DNA of 64,000 nucleotides from Triticum aestivum (GCF_018294505.1 NC_057804.1:255076989-255140988), one strand, 5' to 3'. Shown: positions 43,806 through 57,175, counted from the first letter of the stretch. The notes: a model not told the origin generated them from the sequence alone. Numbers and translations are program-made.

Positions 43806-45715
43806 TTGGTCTTGCTTCTATTGTCATACCTCGATCAAATAGAACAATATTTGCTTGACCATGAAAATGATATGCACTTGCATGAAAGAAATGAAATAGA
43901 TAAGATGTTCTTTGATCAACAACCTATTCTTAAACATAATTTGCCTGTTGAAACTCTAGGAGGCCCTCCACCAACTAAGGGTGATCATGTGTTTGAATTG
44001 AAAGAATCACCTGATACTTTGTAATATGCTTATCTAGATGAAAAGAAGATATATCATGTTATTATTAGTGCTAACCTTATAGAGCATGAAGAAAAGAAAT
44101 TACTAAAAACTCTGAGTAAGCACCGAGCTGCTATCGGATATACTCTTGATGATCTTAAGGCCATCAGTCCCACTCTCTGTCAGCACAATATTAATATGGA
44201 ACCCGATGCTAAACCAGTTGTTGATCATCAGGATTGAATCCTAAGATGAAGGAAGTGGTAAGAACTGAAGTACTAAAACTTCTGGAAGCAGGTTTAATTT
44301 ATCGTATAGATGATAGTAGATGGGTAAGTCATGTTCATTGTATCCCTAAGAAAGGAGGTATTACTATTGTTGCTAATGATAAAAATGAACTTATCCCACA
44401 AAGAATTATGACTGGTTATAGAACGGTAATTGATTTTAGGATATTAAATAAAGCCACTTGAAAGCATCATTATTGTTTTCCTTTCATCGATCAAATGTTA
44501 GAAACATTATCTAAGCACATGCACTTTTTCCTTCTTGATGGATATTCTGGTTTCTCTCAAATACCCGTATCACAACCTGATCAAGAAAAAACCACTTTTA
44601 CTTGCCCATTTGGAACTTATGCATATAGATGTATGACTTTTGGTTTATGCAATGTGCCTACTACCTTTCAAAGATGTATGACTACTATATTGTCTGACTT
44701 TTGTGAAAAGAATTTTGAGGTTTTCATGGATGATTTTACCATTTATGGAACTTCTTTTGATGATTGCTTAAGAAACCTTAATTGAGTTTTGCAGAGATAT
44801 GAACAAACTAATTTTGTCTTGAATTGGGAAAAGTGCCACTTTATGGTGAATGAAAGTATATCTTGGGGCACAAAATTTCTGAGCGAGGTATTGAGGTGGA
44901 TAAAGCTAAGTTTTTGCAATTGAGAAAATGTCGTGTCCAAAATATATTAAGGTATAAGAAGTTTTCTTGGTCATGCTAGTTTCTATAGGAGATTCATTAA
45001 AGAGTTCTCTAAACTTTCCAAGCCTCTTACCAATCTCTTGCTAAAGGATGTTCCATTTGTTTTTGATGATGATTGTGTAGAAGCCTTTGAAACACTTAAG
45101 AAAGCCTTAACTTTTGCATCAATTTTCCAACCACCTGATTGGAACTTGTCTTTTGAAATTATGTGTGACGCTAGTGATCATGCTGTTGATGTTGTTCTAG
45201 GACAAAGAGTTGATAAGAACTTAGATGTTATCCATTATGATAGTAAGACTCTAGAAAGTGCCCAAAGAAATTATGCTACTACTGAAAAAGAATTTCTAGC
45301 AGTTCCGTTTGCTTGTGATACTTGTGATAAATTTAGATCTTACATAGTTGATTCTAAAGTAATTCTTCACACGGATCATGTTGCTATTAAATACCTTATG
45401 GAAAAGAAAGATGCTAAACCTAGAATCATTAGGTGGGTTGTTTTGTTACAAGAATTTGATTTGCATGTCACTGATAGGAAGGGAGCCGAGAATCCCGTAC
45501 ATGATAACTTGTCTAGGTTAGAAAATATTCTAGATGACCCACGACCTATTGATGATAGCTTCCCCGATGAACAAGTATCCATCATAAATGCTTCTCGTAG
45601 CACTCCTTGGTATGCAGACTATGCTAATTATATTGTTTCCAAATTTATATCACCTAGTTTCACATACCAACAAAAGAAAAAGGTTTTCTTTGATTTAAGA
45701 CATTACTTTGGATGA
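43806..45715 (+). pseudogene. RT and RNase H remnant of element L
   Basis: After a protease-RT linker with stops (43806-44230), the RT core starts with NPKMKEVVRTEVLKLLEAG (44236) and continues through GYRTVIDFRILNKAT. A stop replaces one codon at 44459. The next part (44495-44785) has FLLDGYSGFSQIPVSQPDQE and FMDD at 44723-44734. A degraded thumb follows. RNase H is at 45038-45715 with [28 protein letters not shown] and [10 protein letters not shown]. The catalytic Asp and Glu of RNase H look present. About six stops or shifts in total. Confidence 0.85.
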
Positions 45716-46468
45716 CACACATCTTTATAAAGAGGGAGTAGATGGTATTATTATATGTTGTATACCCGAACATGAATAGGAACAAATCCTATGGAAATTT
45801 CACTCTGAAGCCTATGGAGGACACCATGCAGGAGATAGAACTGCGCACAAGGTATTACAATCTGGTTTTTATAGGCCTACTCTTTTCCGTAAGTTTCTCC
45901 TATCTTGTGATGAATGTCAAAGAATTGGTAATATTGGTAGGTGTCAGGAAATGCCTATGAATTATTGACTTGTTATTGAACCATTTGATGTTTGGGGCTT
46001 TGATTATGTGGGACCCTTTCCTTCCTCTAATAGGTATACACATATTTTTGTTGATGTTAATTATATCACTAAGTGGGTGGAAGCTATTCCAACTAGTAGT
46101 GTTGATCATGACACCTCCATTAAGATATTGAAAGTAGTTATTTAATGACTGATGGTGGTTCACATTTTATCCATGGTGCCTTCCGAAAACTGCTTGCTAA
46201 ATATGATGGCAACCATATAACTGCATCCCCTTATCACCCTCAATCTAGTGGTCAAGTTGAACTTACCAATAGAGAAATAAAGTTGATATTACAAAAGACT
46301 ATCAACAGATCTAGAAAAAATTGGTCTAAGAAACTTGATGATGCACTTTGGGCTTATAGAACTGCTTATGAAAATCCTATGAGTATGTCTCCATACATAA
46401 TGGTTTATGGAAAAGCTTGTTACTTGCCTCTTGAGTTAAAACATAAAGCATGTTGGGCAATTAAGGCA
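45716..46468 (+). pseudogene. Integrase remnant of element L, cut by element M
   Basis: The HHCC zinc region can be read in shifting frames (SCDECQRIGNIG near 45900). Core pieces follow: FDVWGFDYVGPFPSSNRY (first catalytic Asp, about 45990), TDGGSHFIHGAF at 46148 and SSGQVELTNREIKL at 46245, which carries the catalytic Glu region. The frame ends at KHKACWAIKA, where the LTR of M starts at 46469. Confidence 0.8.
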
Positions 46469-48212
46469 TGTTGGGAATCGTTGCATGGAAAACAAAAAAA
46501 AATCTACGCACATGCAATGATTTATCCATAGATATGCATAGCAATGAGGGGGAGAGTGTGTCTACTTACCCTCGTAGACCGAAAGCGGAAGCATTTCACA
46601 ACGCGGTTGATGTAGTCGAACTTCTTCGCGCTTCAACCTATCAAGTACCGAACGCACGACACCTCCGTGTTCTGCACACATTAAGCTTGGTGACGTCCCT
46701 CGCCTTCTTGATCTAGCAAGACATCGAGGTAGTAGATGAGTTCTGTCAGCATGATGGCATGGTGATGGTGATGGTGAAGTGATCTCTACAGGGCTTCGCC
46801 TAAGCACTACGAAAATATGACCGGGGGTGTAAACGGTGGAGGGGGCGCCACACACGGCTAACAATTGATCTGGGTGTGCTACGCGCCCCCTTCCCACATA
46901 TATATAGGTGGGAGGGGAGGGGAGAGGCCAGGGCATGCCCTAGGGCTGGCCGCCGGCCCCCTAGGGGCCTGCCTTCCCCTGCGCCCCCTGCCATGTTTCC
47001 CCAAGGGGGAGGAAAGAGGGGGGAGGGAGAAGGAAGTGGGAATCCTAGTCCACACTTTCCTTTCCCTTCTCCCCTTTCCTTCTCCTCCTTAGGGCGGCCC
47101 ATATGGGGGCGCACCAGCCCCTTCTGGTTGGTGTGTTTCCCCTCTTGGCCCGTAAGGCCCATATCTTTTGCCGGGGGTGCCTGGAACCCCTTTCGGTGAC
47201 CCGATAAGTACCCCCCGAAACACTCTTGTCCGAATACCATCGTCCTATATATAAATCTTTACCTCTCAACCATTTCGAGATACCTCGTCATGTATGTGAT
47301 CTCATACGGGACTCCAAACAACATTTGGTCACCAAATCACATAACTCATATAATACTATATAGTCATCGAATGTTAAGCATGCGGACCCTATGGGTTCGA
47401 GAACTATGTAGACATGACCGAGACACCTCTCCGGTCAATAACCAATATCGGTACCTGGATGCCCACATTGTCTCCCACATATTCTACAAAGATCTTTATC
47501 GATTAGACTGTTATGACTATATACGTAGTTCCCTTTGTCCATCGGTATGTTACTTGCCCAAGATTCAATCGTTGGTATCTTCATACCTAGTTCAATCTTG
47601 TTACCGGAAAGTCTCTTTACCGGTTCGTAATACATAACCTCGTGACTAACTCCTTAGTCATTTGCTTGTAAGCTTATGATGTGTATTACCGATAGGGCCC
47701 AGAGATACCTCTCCGATACTCGGAGTGACTAATCCTAATCTCGATCTATGCCAACTCAACAAACACCTTCGAAGATACTTGAAGAGCATCTTTATAATCA
47801 CCCAGTTACATTGTGACGTTTGATAGCACACAAGGCAATCCTCCGGTATCCTGGAGTTGCATATTCTCATAGTCGAAGGAATATGTATTTGACATGAAGA
47901 AAGCAATAGCAATAAAATGAACGATCATTATGCTAAGCTAATGGATGAGTCTGGTCCATAACATCATTCTCCTAATGTTGTGATCCCATTATCAAATGAA
48001 AACTCATGTCCATGGTTAGGAAACCTTAACCATCTTTGATCAATGAGCTATTCTAGTAGAGGCTCACTAGGGACACGTTGTTTGTTTCTGTATTCACACA
48101 TGTATTAAGGTTTCCGATCAATACATTTCTAGCATGAATAATAAACCTTTATCATGAATAAGGAAATATAAAATAACAATATTATTATTGCCTCTAGGCA
48201 ATATTTCCTTTA
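46469..48212 (-). repeat. 3' LTR of element M (1744 bp), uninterrupted
   Basis: On the minus strand it starts TAAAGGAAATATTGCCTAGA (TG mutated to TA) and ends ATGCAACGATTCCCAACA. It is the complete counterpart of the split LTR of element H. At 47811-47830 it preserves the sequence into which element I inserted in H (GTGCTATCAAACGTCACAA on minus). A TATA box is at 46899-46906. Confidence 0.9.
46899..46906 (-). promoter_or_regulatory. TATA box in LTR of element M
   Basis: TATATATA in CCTATATATATGTGGG (minus) lies in the GC-rich central part of the LTR, the position expected for BARE-type promoters. Confidence 0.55.
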
Positions 48213-48224
48213 GTCTCCCACTTG
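48213..48224 (-). other. Polypurine tract of element M
   Basis: The minus strand reads CAAGTGGGAGAC just before the LTR, matching the PPT of element H. Confidence 0.8.
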
Positions 48225-48245
48225 CACTAGAGTCAATAATCTAGA

Positions 48246-49254
48246 TTATATTGTAATGAATCTAACACCCATGGAGTCTTGGTGTTGATCATGTTTTGCT
48301 CGCGAAAGAGGCTTAGTCAAGGGGACTGCCACATTCAGATCCGTATGTATCTTGCAAATTGATATGTCTCCATCCTTGACTTGTTCACAGATGGAGTTGA
48401 AGCGTCTCTTGATGTGTTTGGTTCTCTTGTGAAACCTGGATTCCTTCGCCAAGGCAATTGCTCCAGTGTTGTCACAAAAGATTTTCATTGGACCCGATGC
48501 ACTAGGTATTACACCTAGATCGGGTATGAACTCCTTCATCTAGACTCCTTCATTTGCTTCTTCTGAAGCAGCTATGTACTCTGCTTCACACGTAGATCTT
48601 GCCACGAAGATCTGCTTGGAACTGCACCAACTGACAGCTCCACCATTCAATATAAAAACATATCCAATTTGTGACTTAGAGTCATCTGAATCAGTGTCAC
48701 AGCTTGCATCAACGTAACCATTTACGACAACCTGTTCGTAACTTCCATAAACGAGAAACATATCCTTCCTTCTTTTCTGGTACTTTGGGATGTTCTTGAT
48801 CGTTGTCCAGTGATCCACTCCTGGATTACTTTGGTACCTCCCTACCAGACTTATGGCTAGGCACACATCAGGTCTGGTACACAACATAGCATACATGATA
48901 GAACCTATGGCCGAGGCATAGGGAATGACTTTCATTTTCTCTCTATCTTCTGTAGTGTCGGGCTTTGAGTCTGACTCAACTTCAGACCTTGTAACATAGG
49001 CAAGAACACTTTCTTTGACTGATCCATTTCAAACTTTTTCAAAACTTTCTAAAGGTATGTGCTTTGTGGAAGTCCTATTGAGCATCTTGGTCTATCTCTA
49101 TAGATCTTGTTGCCCAATATATAAGAAGCTTCACCGAGGTCTTTCATTGAAAAATTCTTGTTCAAGTATCCTTTTATGCTATCTAGAAATTCTATATCAT
49201 TTCCTATCAACAATACGTCATCTACATATAATATCAGAAATTCTACAGAGCTCC
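48246..49254 (-). pseudogene. RT C-terminus and RNase H of element M
   Basis: On the minus strand, FLILYVDDVLLIGNDIEFL near 49240-49185 carries an intact YVDD. RT thumb sequence follows, then RNase H with YASAIGSIMYAMLCTRPDV (48930), STCEAEYIAASEEA (about 48570) and CDNTGAIALAKE (about 48470). There is one stop between the last two at 48540 and a few frame changes near 49010. It is better preserved than element H. The end (LTKPLSRAKHD) is close to the PPT, as is normal for Copia. Confidence 0.85.
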
Positions 49255-52200
49255 TGTTAGGACCCCGATCCTAAGTCACACTAATCTAGCATGTAACACA
49301 TCATATCACTTTGCGGCCTCAGGCACGGTATTTCCATGGGTGCCACCTTACCTGGCCCGGGACCGTTTGCGCCTTTTGGCTCACGTATATAGTAGTGCCG
49401 CTAGCATCCATATGACAAAGAACCCGGGCTGACATGGCTAGTCGTGAACCCAAAGTGGCACTAACTTACAGGGACATGCATACATGACCCAACAACGAAT
49501 GTGTCGGTCATCAGCAAGTGAATCCGGGCTGTAGCAACTGGGCTAGCAGGACTCCGGTAAACCGGGCTGTAGCAGGCTAACAGGACTCCAGTAGACACCG
49601 CGTGACATTTCCCCGAAGGGACAGACACAGGAACGAAGAAGGACACATGCCGGCCAGCCTAAGTGTTCCGCAGTAGTAGCAAGCTACCAGGGCTCAATGG
49701 AAGCACTAGGAGACATTTCCCGGTAAGAGAGGCTACCAAGGATAAACAACTAGATAGTCAGATCCCACACATACCAAGCATTTCAATAACATACACACAA
49801 TATGCTCGATATGTGCAAATACAACATGGCATCACAACATGACTCTACGACTCAAGTATTTTATTCAATAGGCTCCGAGGAGCGAGATATTACAAACATG
49901 GTCTCTCGACCCAGCATTCAGAGCATACAAGTCAAAGCACAAGCGGAAGCTTAACATGTCTGAGTACAGACATCTACAAATGAAAAAGGCTGAGAAGCCT
50001 GACTATCTACCAGATCCTGCCGAGGGCACAAGATCGTAGCTGAGGTAACAAGCTAAACGTCGAAGTCCACGCGAAACTACTAGTGAGACGCAAGTCTCTG
50101 CAAAAACGTAAAATAGGCAAACATGAGTACAAATGTACCCAGCAAGACTTACATCAGAACTAACTACATATGCATCATTATCAACAAAGGGGATGGTGGG
50201 GTTTAACTGCAGCAAGCCAGCTTTGACTCAGCGGCTATCCTAAACTATGACTGCAAGTAACTCTTTTGAGGTGGCGCACACGAGTCCACACATTCACCAT
50301 ATCAATACACCACTATGGATCCGTTCCCGTCTCCCTACGAGAATGCCATCCATAGCACTCACGCTTATCTTGCGTATTTTAGAGTATCCACTTTCACTTG
50401 TCTATGAACTGTATAGGCAACCCAGAAGTCCTTTACCGCGGACACGGCTATTCGAATAGATCATATTAACCCTGCAGGGGTGTACTTATTCACACACGCT
50501 CTCACCACTTACCGATGTTTACATGACATGTACTCGGCAAACCTTCAAGCGGAAGCCCAGCAAGGGTGTCGGCCACGACCTGACTAACCACACAAGTCTC
50601 TCATCCAGGTTTATCGCCTATTCGGGTTCCATCCACAAGGAGATCCGACCGGGGTGTCGCTCACGGCCCCAAACGATGTGAGCAGGGTTCCCAAGCCCAC
50701 CATCCGGGTGCCACTTGGTACACCGTGCCATTGTGCCTAGTCTGTCCCAAGCCCACCTGTACCGGGTGCCACTTGGTAGACTACTAGCACTACCTACAAA
50801 CACCAGAAACTAGTTGCAACTCCTGGACAAAGATCGAGTTGATTAATAAGTCGAGAGAGTCAATTAATGATTCCAATGTGTGGTAGTAGTTGTTCATGGA
50901 TCACGAACGCAGAACTCAGTTCCTGAGGACGGCTGCAATGAGACAACCCACCATGTACTCCTACATGGCCTCTCACCGCTACCTTTACCAAATCGTGTTC
51001 ACACACTTAGCTCACACACAGTAGGAAATGTTCACACACCTCTGATTCATCCCCGATGAATCAGACCTGACTCAACTCTAAGCAGTAGCAGGCATGACAA
51101 AAAAGCATGAATGAGTAGGCACATCAGGGCTCAAACAACTCCTACTCATGCTAGTGGGTTTCATCTATTTACTGTGGCAATGACAGGTCATGCAGAGGAA
51201 AGGGGTTCAACTACCGCAGCATGTAACAGTTGAATCGTTGTTATCCTAATGCAGTAAAAGAGAGCAGGAGCGAGAGAGTGGGATTGTATCGGAATGAACA
51301 AGGGGGTTTTGCTTGCCTGGCACTTCTGAAGATAATATAGCTCTTCATCGGTGTCATCGATCTCATCGTCGGTATCACGTCTATCGAGAGGGGACAAATA
51401 CCGGCATCACAGAAGGAACACAATCAATGCAATGCACAATATGATGCATGATCATGACATGTCAATATGCTGTGGTTTGAGCTAATGCAACTAGCAGCAC
51501 GTTAAATGGAGTTGGTTTGAACCCTAGGTTCAAATTCAAACTCCATATGTTATTATTCAAATGCCTTTATTTGAATTGTCCTAAACAGTAGTCATAAGTT
51601 GTTCTAACATGCATGAAAATAGTACAGATGGATAGATTGGATTTTTTTGATCATTTTTCATATATAAATTATTACATTCTGAGTTACGGTTGAATTTATA
51701 TGAATTTTTGAAGTTTTGGATATATTCTGGAATTTCCTAAAAAGAAAAATCCAGAAAATGATATACTGCATCAGCCTGACGTCAGCACTGCGTCAGCAGT
51801 CAACGAAGTTAAATCTGACGTTTGGGTCCCACATGTCAGCGTTACAGTAGCTAAGCGGGTTTTAAACCCCGTGTTGACTAGGATTTGACCAGCCGCGGGG
51901 GCCCGCTGTCAGTGGCATAGGGGCTTAGTTAGCGAGGTGATTAGCCCCTAACAGTGGCTATCACCGGCGGCTAATCACCGGCATAACCAGGACGCAACGG
52001 CGCTCGTCGTCTGGCCATCTCCGGCCATGAGAGGTTGCGCGGCTGGTGGCGTTCGGGAGCGGCTGCAGCGGCGCTTCGGGTGGTGGCCGTGGCAAGTGCG
52101 GGGTGGGGCTATGGCGTCGGCAGCGGCGAGCGAAGCGGCGGCCAGAGCTCAGCTCCGAGCGAGCGCGGCGTTGCAACATGCAAGGGAGCAGGTTGTGGTG

Positions 52201-53331
52201 TGGGTTAGGTTCTTAGAGACGTCAGGAGCACGTCCACGTCCTCGGACGCGATTTTTGTCCATTGGAACGACGGCGATGACATGGACACCGACGGTGAGCT
52301 CACGGATGCGGCGGCTAGCGGACGGGAACGGAGGGGGCGGGCAGAGAGGGGGAATCAGGAGCTCACAGGGAGGCGGAGAAGCTAGTCAGCGGGCTCGGGG
52401 AAGACCTGGCGGCATCGAATCTGTTTGTGGCGTCCGGCGGCCGTGGTGATGAGGATGAGCTCGATCCCGGCGTTGTGGTTCTTCCGGGGATGTGGCCGTC
52501 GGCTTGGAGATGGAGAGTGATGCAGCGAAGCTTCTGAGGATGGTGGTTTGTCACGGGGGCAACGGTGGGCGCGTGTGCGGTTGCGGTGGCCGGCGGGGCT
52601 CTCTGTTCGGGCGAAGAATGAGGAGGGAGAGAGGAAAATGGTCAGGGGAGAAGGGGGGAGGACAGAGGGGGTCGAGGGCATCTCCAGGCGCGGGGACAGG
52701 GAGGAGGATGAGCCTCCAGCGTGAAGCAGGAGGTGGCGGCCTCCCAGCGCGCGTGTGCGTCTTCGCCTCTGCCTACTGGCAGAGGAAGACGACGAGCGAG
52801 GAGGTAAGTGGGCTGGGCCGAAACAAGAGCTGGGCCGGTGCGGCTGCAGGTAGGTGGCCCAGGTAGTTTCCTTTCTCTCTCACCCTTTTATCTCTTTCTG
52901 TTTTCTATTACTTCAATTCTGTTTAGATTTGATTCACAGCCCAAATCATTTAGTAGCTTCTGAAAATATTTATGTGGCTTGATGCAATATATTCGAAGCC
53001 ACTCACAGGTTTTCAGAATTGTTGGACTTGCAATTCTTTTATAGGAGAATTAAATCCAACTCAAATATTTATTGATTTAAATCCAAATGGCCAAAATAAT
53101 TCCTCAAAAATGTTCCATATTTTTGGTTTGGACCAAAACCCTTGCCAAAAATATTAAACATCATTGAAGAGCTTTTTGGAAACATTGGATGCATTTTCCA
53201 GGGTTATTTGCCCTTCTTTTACTTAAAATTTTGAGGCTTTCAAATTTCCTCAATTCAAGTTTCATTAGAATTTAGACATGATGCTCACATGAAGGGCTAG
53301 CCTAGTGCATACCAGAACTAGGGATGTGACA
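49255..53331 (-). repeat. 3' LTR of element N (4077 bp)
   Basis: On the minus strand it starts TGTCACATCCCTAGTTCTGG and ends ATCGGGGTCCTAACA. It matches the right LTR throughout except for scattered substitutions and one extra segment of about 139 bp near 49786-49924. The 51960-52860 part is GC-rich, and the long frames there are composition artefacts. TGACGTCA lies at 51777-51784. Confidence 0.9.
51777..51784. promoter_or_regulatory. TGACGTCA palindrome in 3' LTR of element N
   Basis: A perfect TGACGTCA, the C-box/CRE-type core bound by plant bZIP/TGA factors, is followed 36 bp later by CTGACGTTTGG. It is conserved at 59577-59584 in the other LTR. Function is an inference from the motif alone. 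Confidence 0.4.
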
Positions 53332-53345
53332 ACTCACCCCCACTA
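53332..53345 (-). other. Polypurine tract of element N
   Basis: The minus strand reads TAGTGGGGGTGAGT directly before the LTR start. Upstream is TCTCGGGACGAGATTC, a sequence type seen just after the pol stop in Tekay/Del chromoviruses. Confidence 0.75.
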
Positions 53346-56300
53346 AACAAGAATCTCGTCCCGAGATTCAAGCATAGGGTAAGATGGGAGGGGGAACGCA
53401 AACTAACACAATCTTCACGATCCGGGTTGCACTTCATAAGAACGTTGATTCGGTCATCGTCATTGACTCGATGTCTTCCTCTGAGAACTCCAACTAACAT
53501 GACAAGGAGAGGAAATTAAAACTCTAGAAGAATCAATCTTCTCGAAGATCAAACAACTCAGGATCAACTCATGGGATGAGACATTGACATATCTCTCGAG
53601 CTGAGACACGAAGCATACATCTGAAGGAATGGAGTGAGACAGATGACGAGGGTTCACTAGGTAAAAAACAATTTCACGCTTAAGAAGGTGGTGAACGGTT
53701 TTCAACGTAGCGAGGAGTTGAGTTGCCATGATACCATAACGATGCACCTTAGGGAAGGTGACTCGTAGATATATCCCCTTAGGTGGCAAAAAGAATTACC
53801 TTTGATTTAGAGATCATTGAAACTCTTTATACCAGCCTAAGGCAATTCTCGAGCGATCGTTTGGAGGGGTTCGGTAGAATGGCATACCCGGATTGGAATG
53901 GATGATGTGGATTGCCTTGTTGAAAACAACACAAGGGATGATTTTAGTAACTGAGGAGAAGCTCAACAGTAGAGAGTGAGTCCACTGTTTGAGAAGTTAT
54001 AGCATAACCGAGGAAACTGAGAGCAAGCCCTGTTAGTGCCGATGATAACACCTAGCGCTTGCGCGTGCTCTCAAGAACTTGAGCATCTCCATATTCATCA
54101 TGGTTTTACCAATATCAGTGTCAAAGATCCTGGCAACACAACATGCTACCATGATGAATACCGGTGGGAGATGCAGATGCGAAGGAAGATAACACCTTCT
54201 CAGATTTCACCTTGGCGGGGCCAAGGGGACAAAATCTGGACGATCGACCGAGAGACATTTAGCACTCCGCTTCTAATGTTCTCCTTGATGTACCAGCTTA
54301 ACCCAATACCAATCGGTATCTGGAACATCAAGTAAAGGTCTGGCTTCGGGATAACAAAGGATCCATAAGGAACAACTTCTAAATAAGTCACTCGAAATCC
54401 TCATGAGGAAGATGGTCGATTTGCTCAATCAAGATACTACAATGATAGATCTTCCGGCTAGGTGTGTCGGCCAGAACATCAACCTTGTCGGGACCTACAT
54501 CATAGATCTTGGAAATGTTCCAACCATCATATCTGCCTGAGATTCAGATCTGGTTAGTAACAGGAATTTTCAGACAACATGTCTAGAAAAGACAGGTTGC
54601 AACACAAGTCGACGAGATGACATTGCGAGATTCTCGGGAAATGAACTACGATAGCAAGCTCCAAAACATGAGCTGGTTCTGCTACACACATGTGAACATG
54701 TTGTCCCAGACAAACATGATCACATGGTAGTCTTACAATAAAACACTACCGAGTTCCGGTGGGGAATCATCATCGAGGATATCAAAGTCCTTGCATAAGG
54801 TATACTCTTAAGAAGGTGCTTCTTCTCCTTGAACAAATCAATCAGTGGCTTGGTGTGCTACAGAATCCATATGGAGTGGAGGTAATTAATCTACCAAACC
54901 ATAGTATACTTTGCACATGCATGACTGACTTGGGACGATTCCATAGGAAGCAAAACTAACTCTCTCAAATTCATGGCGGCAACTTGTATCGACTGCACAT
55001 GAATGAGAGGAAGTCATTTCTTTCATCCAAACATATACTTCATGAACGGGCATGAAGAAAATGCTTACACAAGTTTCCAATGCTAACTTAGATGTTCAAC
55101 ATGAATCATGGAGAGGGTAAAATGTTGTTGATGGGCTCAACAACAATTCATCCAGGTTTCCATATAAGTGGAATACCCCAATTATGTGAACAAGGTGATA
55201 GCATTGGTCAGACCCAAAGAATATAATGGTGTATGCTCGAGGAATCAACCACGAATAAGACAACATTATGAATATCATTGGCTCTGATTTGATTTGATGA
55301 TAGCCCACACTCAAATCAAGATTTTGAAAAGGCAATAGATCCAACAACTGATCACGAGGGTCAATTGATGAAAATATCATCTTTCTTTAGCACACATACA
55401 AGATATCCCTTTAAACGAACTAAATCGGACAAGCTTCCATCTCCCAACTCTCCAAGTTGTTGTTCAGCTTAACCAACTAGCTCAGGGGTACCCAACACAG
55501 ATTCTTGGAGAAAGGGTGGTTTACAAGGAAACCAACATGATCACAAACTTAACATAGCGGTCAAAAGACGACCTCGTGATGCTTCCGAGAAGATATTCGA
55601 AAAACCACGAACCACCTATATGTTACTAAGCTCGGGAACAATCTTGCTTTTCAGGGCAAGACGATATGATCGAATAAGCAAGGATTGACACTATCCTAAC
55701 TCATTGATCGAAGAGTGCACCGGAAATAAGGACTAGGTAGCACGATCAGTCTTAGAATGATGATTCAAGAACCAACACGCTAAGAATGAAATTATTGTCC
55801 TTTAACTACCAAGCAACAAGGTTGCTAGAGTATTAATTCACACATCACGATTCACTTGCCGACATTCCGGCTGCAACAACACGGGAACCGAGAAATGAAT
55901 AATGATGGAGAGAGTATTACTGTATCAAGAGTTCATAGGATGGTGTGCAATTCCCATGATATTCTTGATATAAGATGGTAATACTCCAAGGTAGAGCAGA
56001 GCAGAAGCTGGATTGGCATTTTGATCTGCGGAATACAATTGCTTTGACCCAATCCTAGATATGGATGAGGTTCTGGAGTTTGTTTCTCCTAGTCATTCCG
56101 GAATAGAATGGCTTGACAGAACACAAGAATAATAGGCATCGATGAACGAAGACACGCATGCTCTTGACTATCAATTGATAGACGAAGGTCAGAAAACAAC
56201 TAAGGAGGGACAACTCAAAGGAACATATATCTTTCTGAGTTGTGGATGCATAGGTTAGTATGTCTAACAAGTTCAACATATTTCTTCCGGATAACCCATG

Positions 56301-57175
56301 CTGAAGAGGAAGGACTAGCAGATTCACAACTATGAATGGAGGACTCATCAAGAGCACTCTGGTTGTGATCTTTTGGTTCAAAGAACTTCCGCCACAAGTA
56401 GTTCATGGTATTTGGAAGAAGGCAATACCACGGACCTCGAGGACTATCGCAAAGGTTACTAATATCCTAAAGGAACTATCAAACACTAACAGCACGAGGT
56501 AAGTAGAGTGATTCTCAAGTTCAAGAACCCAGGAATATAATGCCTACTAACTAAGTGGCATCACAGGATGCTTTCGAGAATGATGGACAGAATCATCACA
56601 CTGGGAACACGAAGCATGGCTAGATTGCTAGGTGATACTCTAGACACCTAGGGTCATAATACTAGCTCCAACATATATGTCGAGGCAACAGACTACCTTA
56701 ACTCACTGTTTACTGTGGTTAACCTGGCCAGAAAGGTCATCAAAAACAGAGGGAAAGGATTTTGCAATTGCATCAGATTATTTAGAAACCTGGGATGACT
56801 CGGACAGCATAACGGCTGTAAATGCTCAAAAGATTTAAGACATCCTACAAAATGGTGGCACAACCACTCGATAATCACAATATCAAGAATCTGAGGCCAT
56901 CTATAAATACACGAAAGTAGTAGCAACTAAACTGAGGCTTGAATCCATCAATCCTATAAGTCTATGGATTAGTAACACGTGATCCTGATAGAAAGAAGCG
57001 AAAGCCTAGTTCCTTAACCCCATAGGAAAGATAAGATGACCCGGATCAGAAGGCATAAGGGATAAGGAGTAAAAAGAGCCTTACGTTCCAACCCACAATC
57101 AATTCCCTTAAATAACTAAAGAATTTCTAGACTCAACTTTGACCAGTTTGGCTTGGTAATCCTACAGGCAGTCAA
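53346..57175 (-). pseudogene. Ruined chromovirus gag-pol interior of element N
   Basis: No frame is longer than about 110 codons, but minus-strand pieces align in style and order with chromovirus pol. At 55380-55096 RT-like LDLSVGYHQIK occurs, with later residues in the same frame resembling the FGL..A palm region. At 53789-53460 GIYLRVTFPKVHRYG and CFVSQLERYVNV resemble the integrase C-terminal module next to the pol end. RNase H-like words occur weakly at 55080-54886. Gag would be expected at 57100-56000, but I cannot recognise it. The frame is lost every few tens of codons. Confidence 0.5.

Larger units (their letters stand above)
42237..46468 (+). mobile_element. Element L: Athila-type gypsy, coding part (both LTRs absent)
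   Basis: Plus-strand remnants of gag, protease, RT, RNase H and integrase follow in gypsy order. The 5' LTR and leader are missing on the left. On the right the integrase is cut at 46468 by the LTR of element M, whose insertion probably duplicated AGGCA (46464-46468). The rest of L should lie beyond M, outside the window. The RT and gag style place it in the Athila lineage (Sabrina/BAGY-2 relatives). Confidence 0.85.
46469..49254 (-). mobile_element. Element M, left part: Angela/BARE-like Copia (3' LTR, RNase H, part of RT)
   Basis: Same family as element H but on the minus strand. It has the 3' LTR (48212-46469), PPT and the C-terminal half of the polyprotein up to RT residue SGS next to YVDD. 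There element N interrupts it; it continues at 61130. It lies inside the integrase of element L. Confidence 0.9.

Noticed and set aside
52027..52449. 140-codon plus-strand frame in the LTR of element N
   Set aside because: A similar frame occurs in the other LTR but with different frame breaks. The region is a GC-rich LTR segment with several open frames, so composition explains it.
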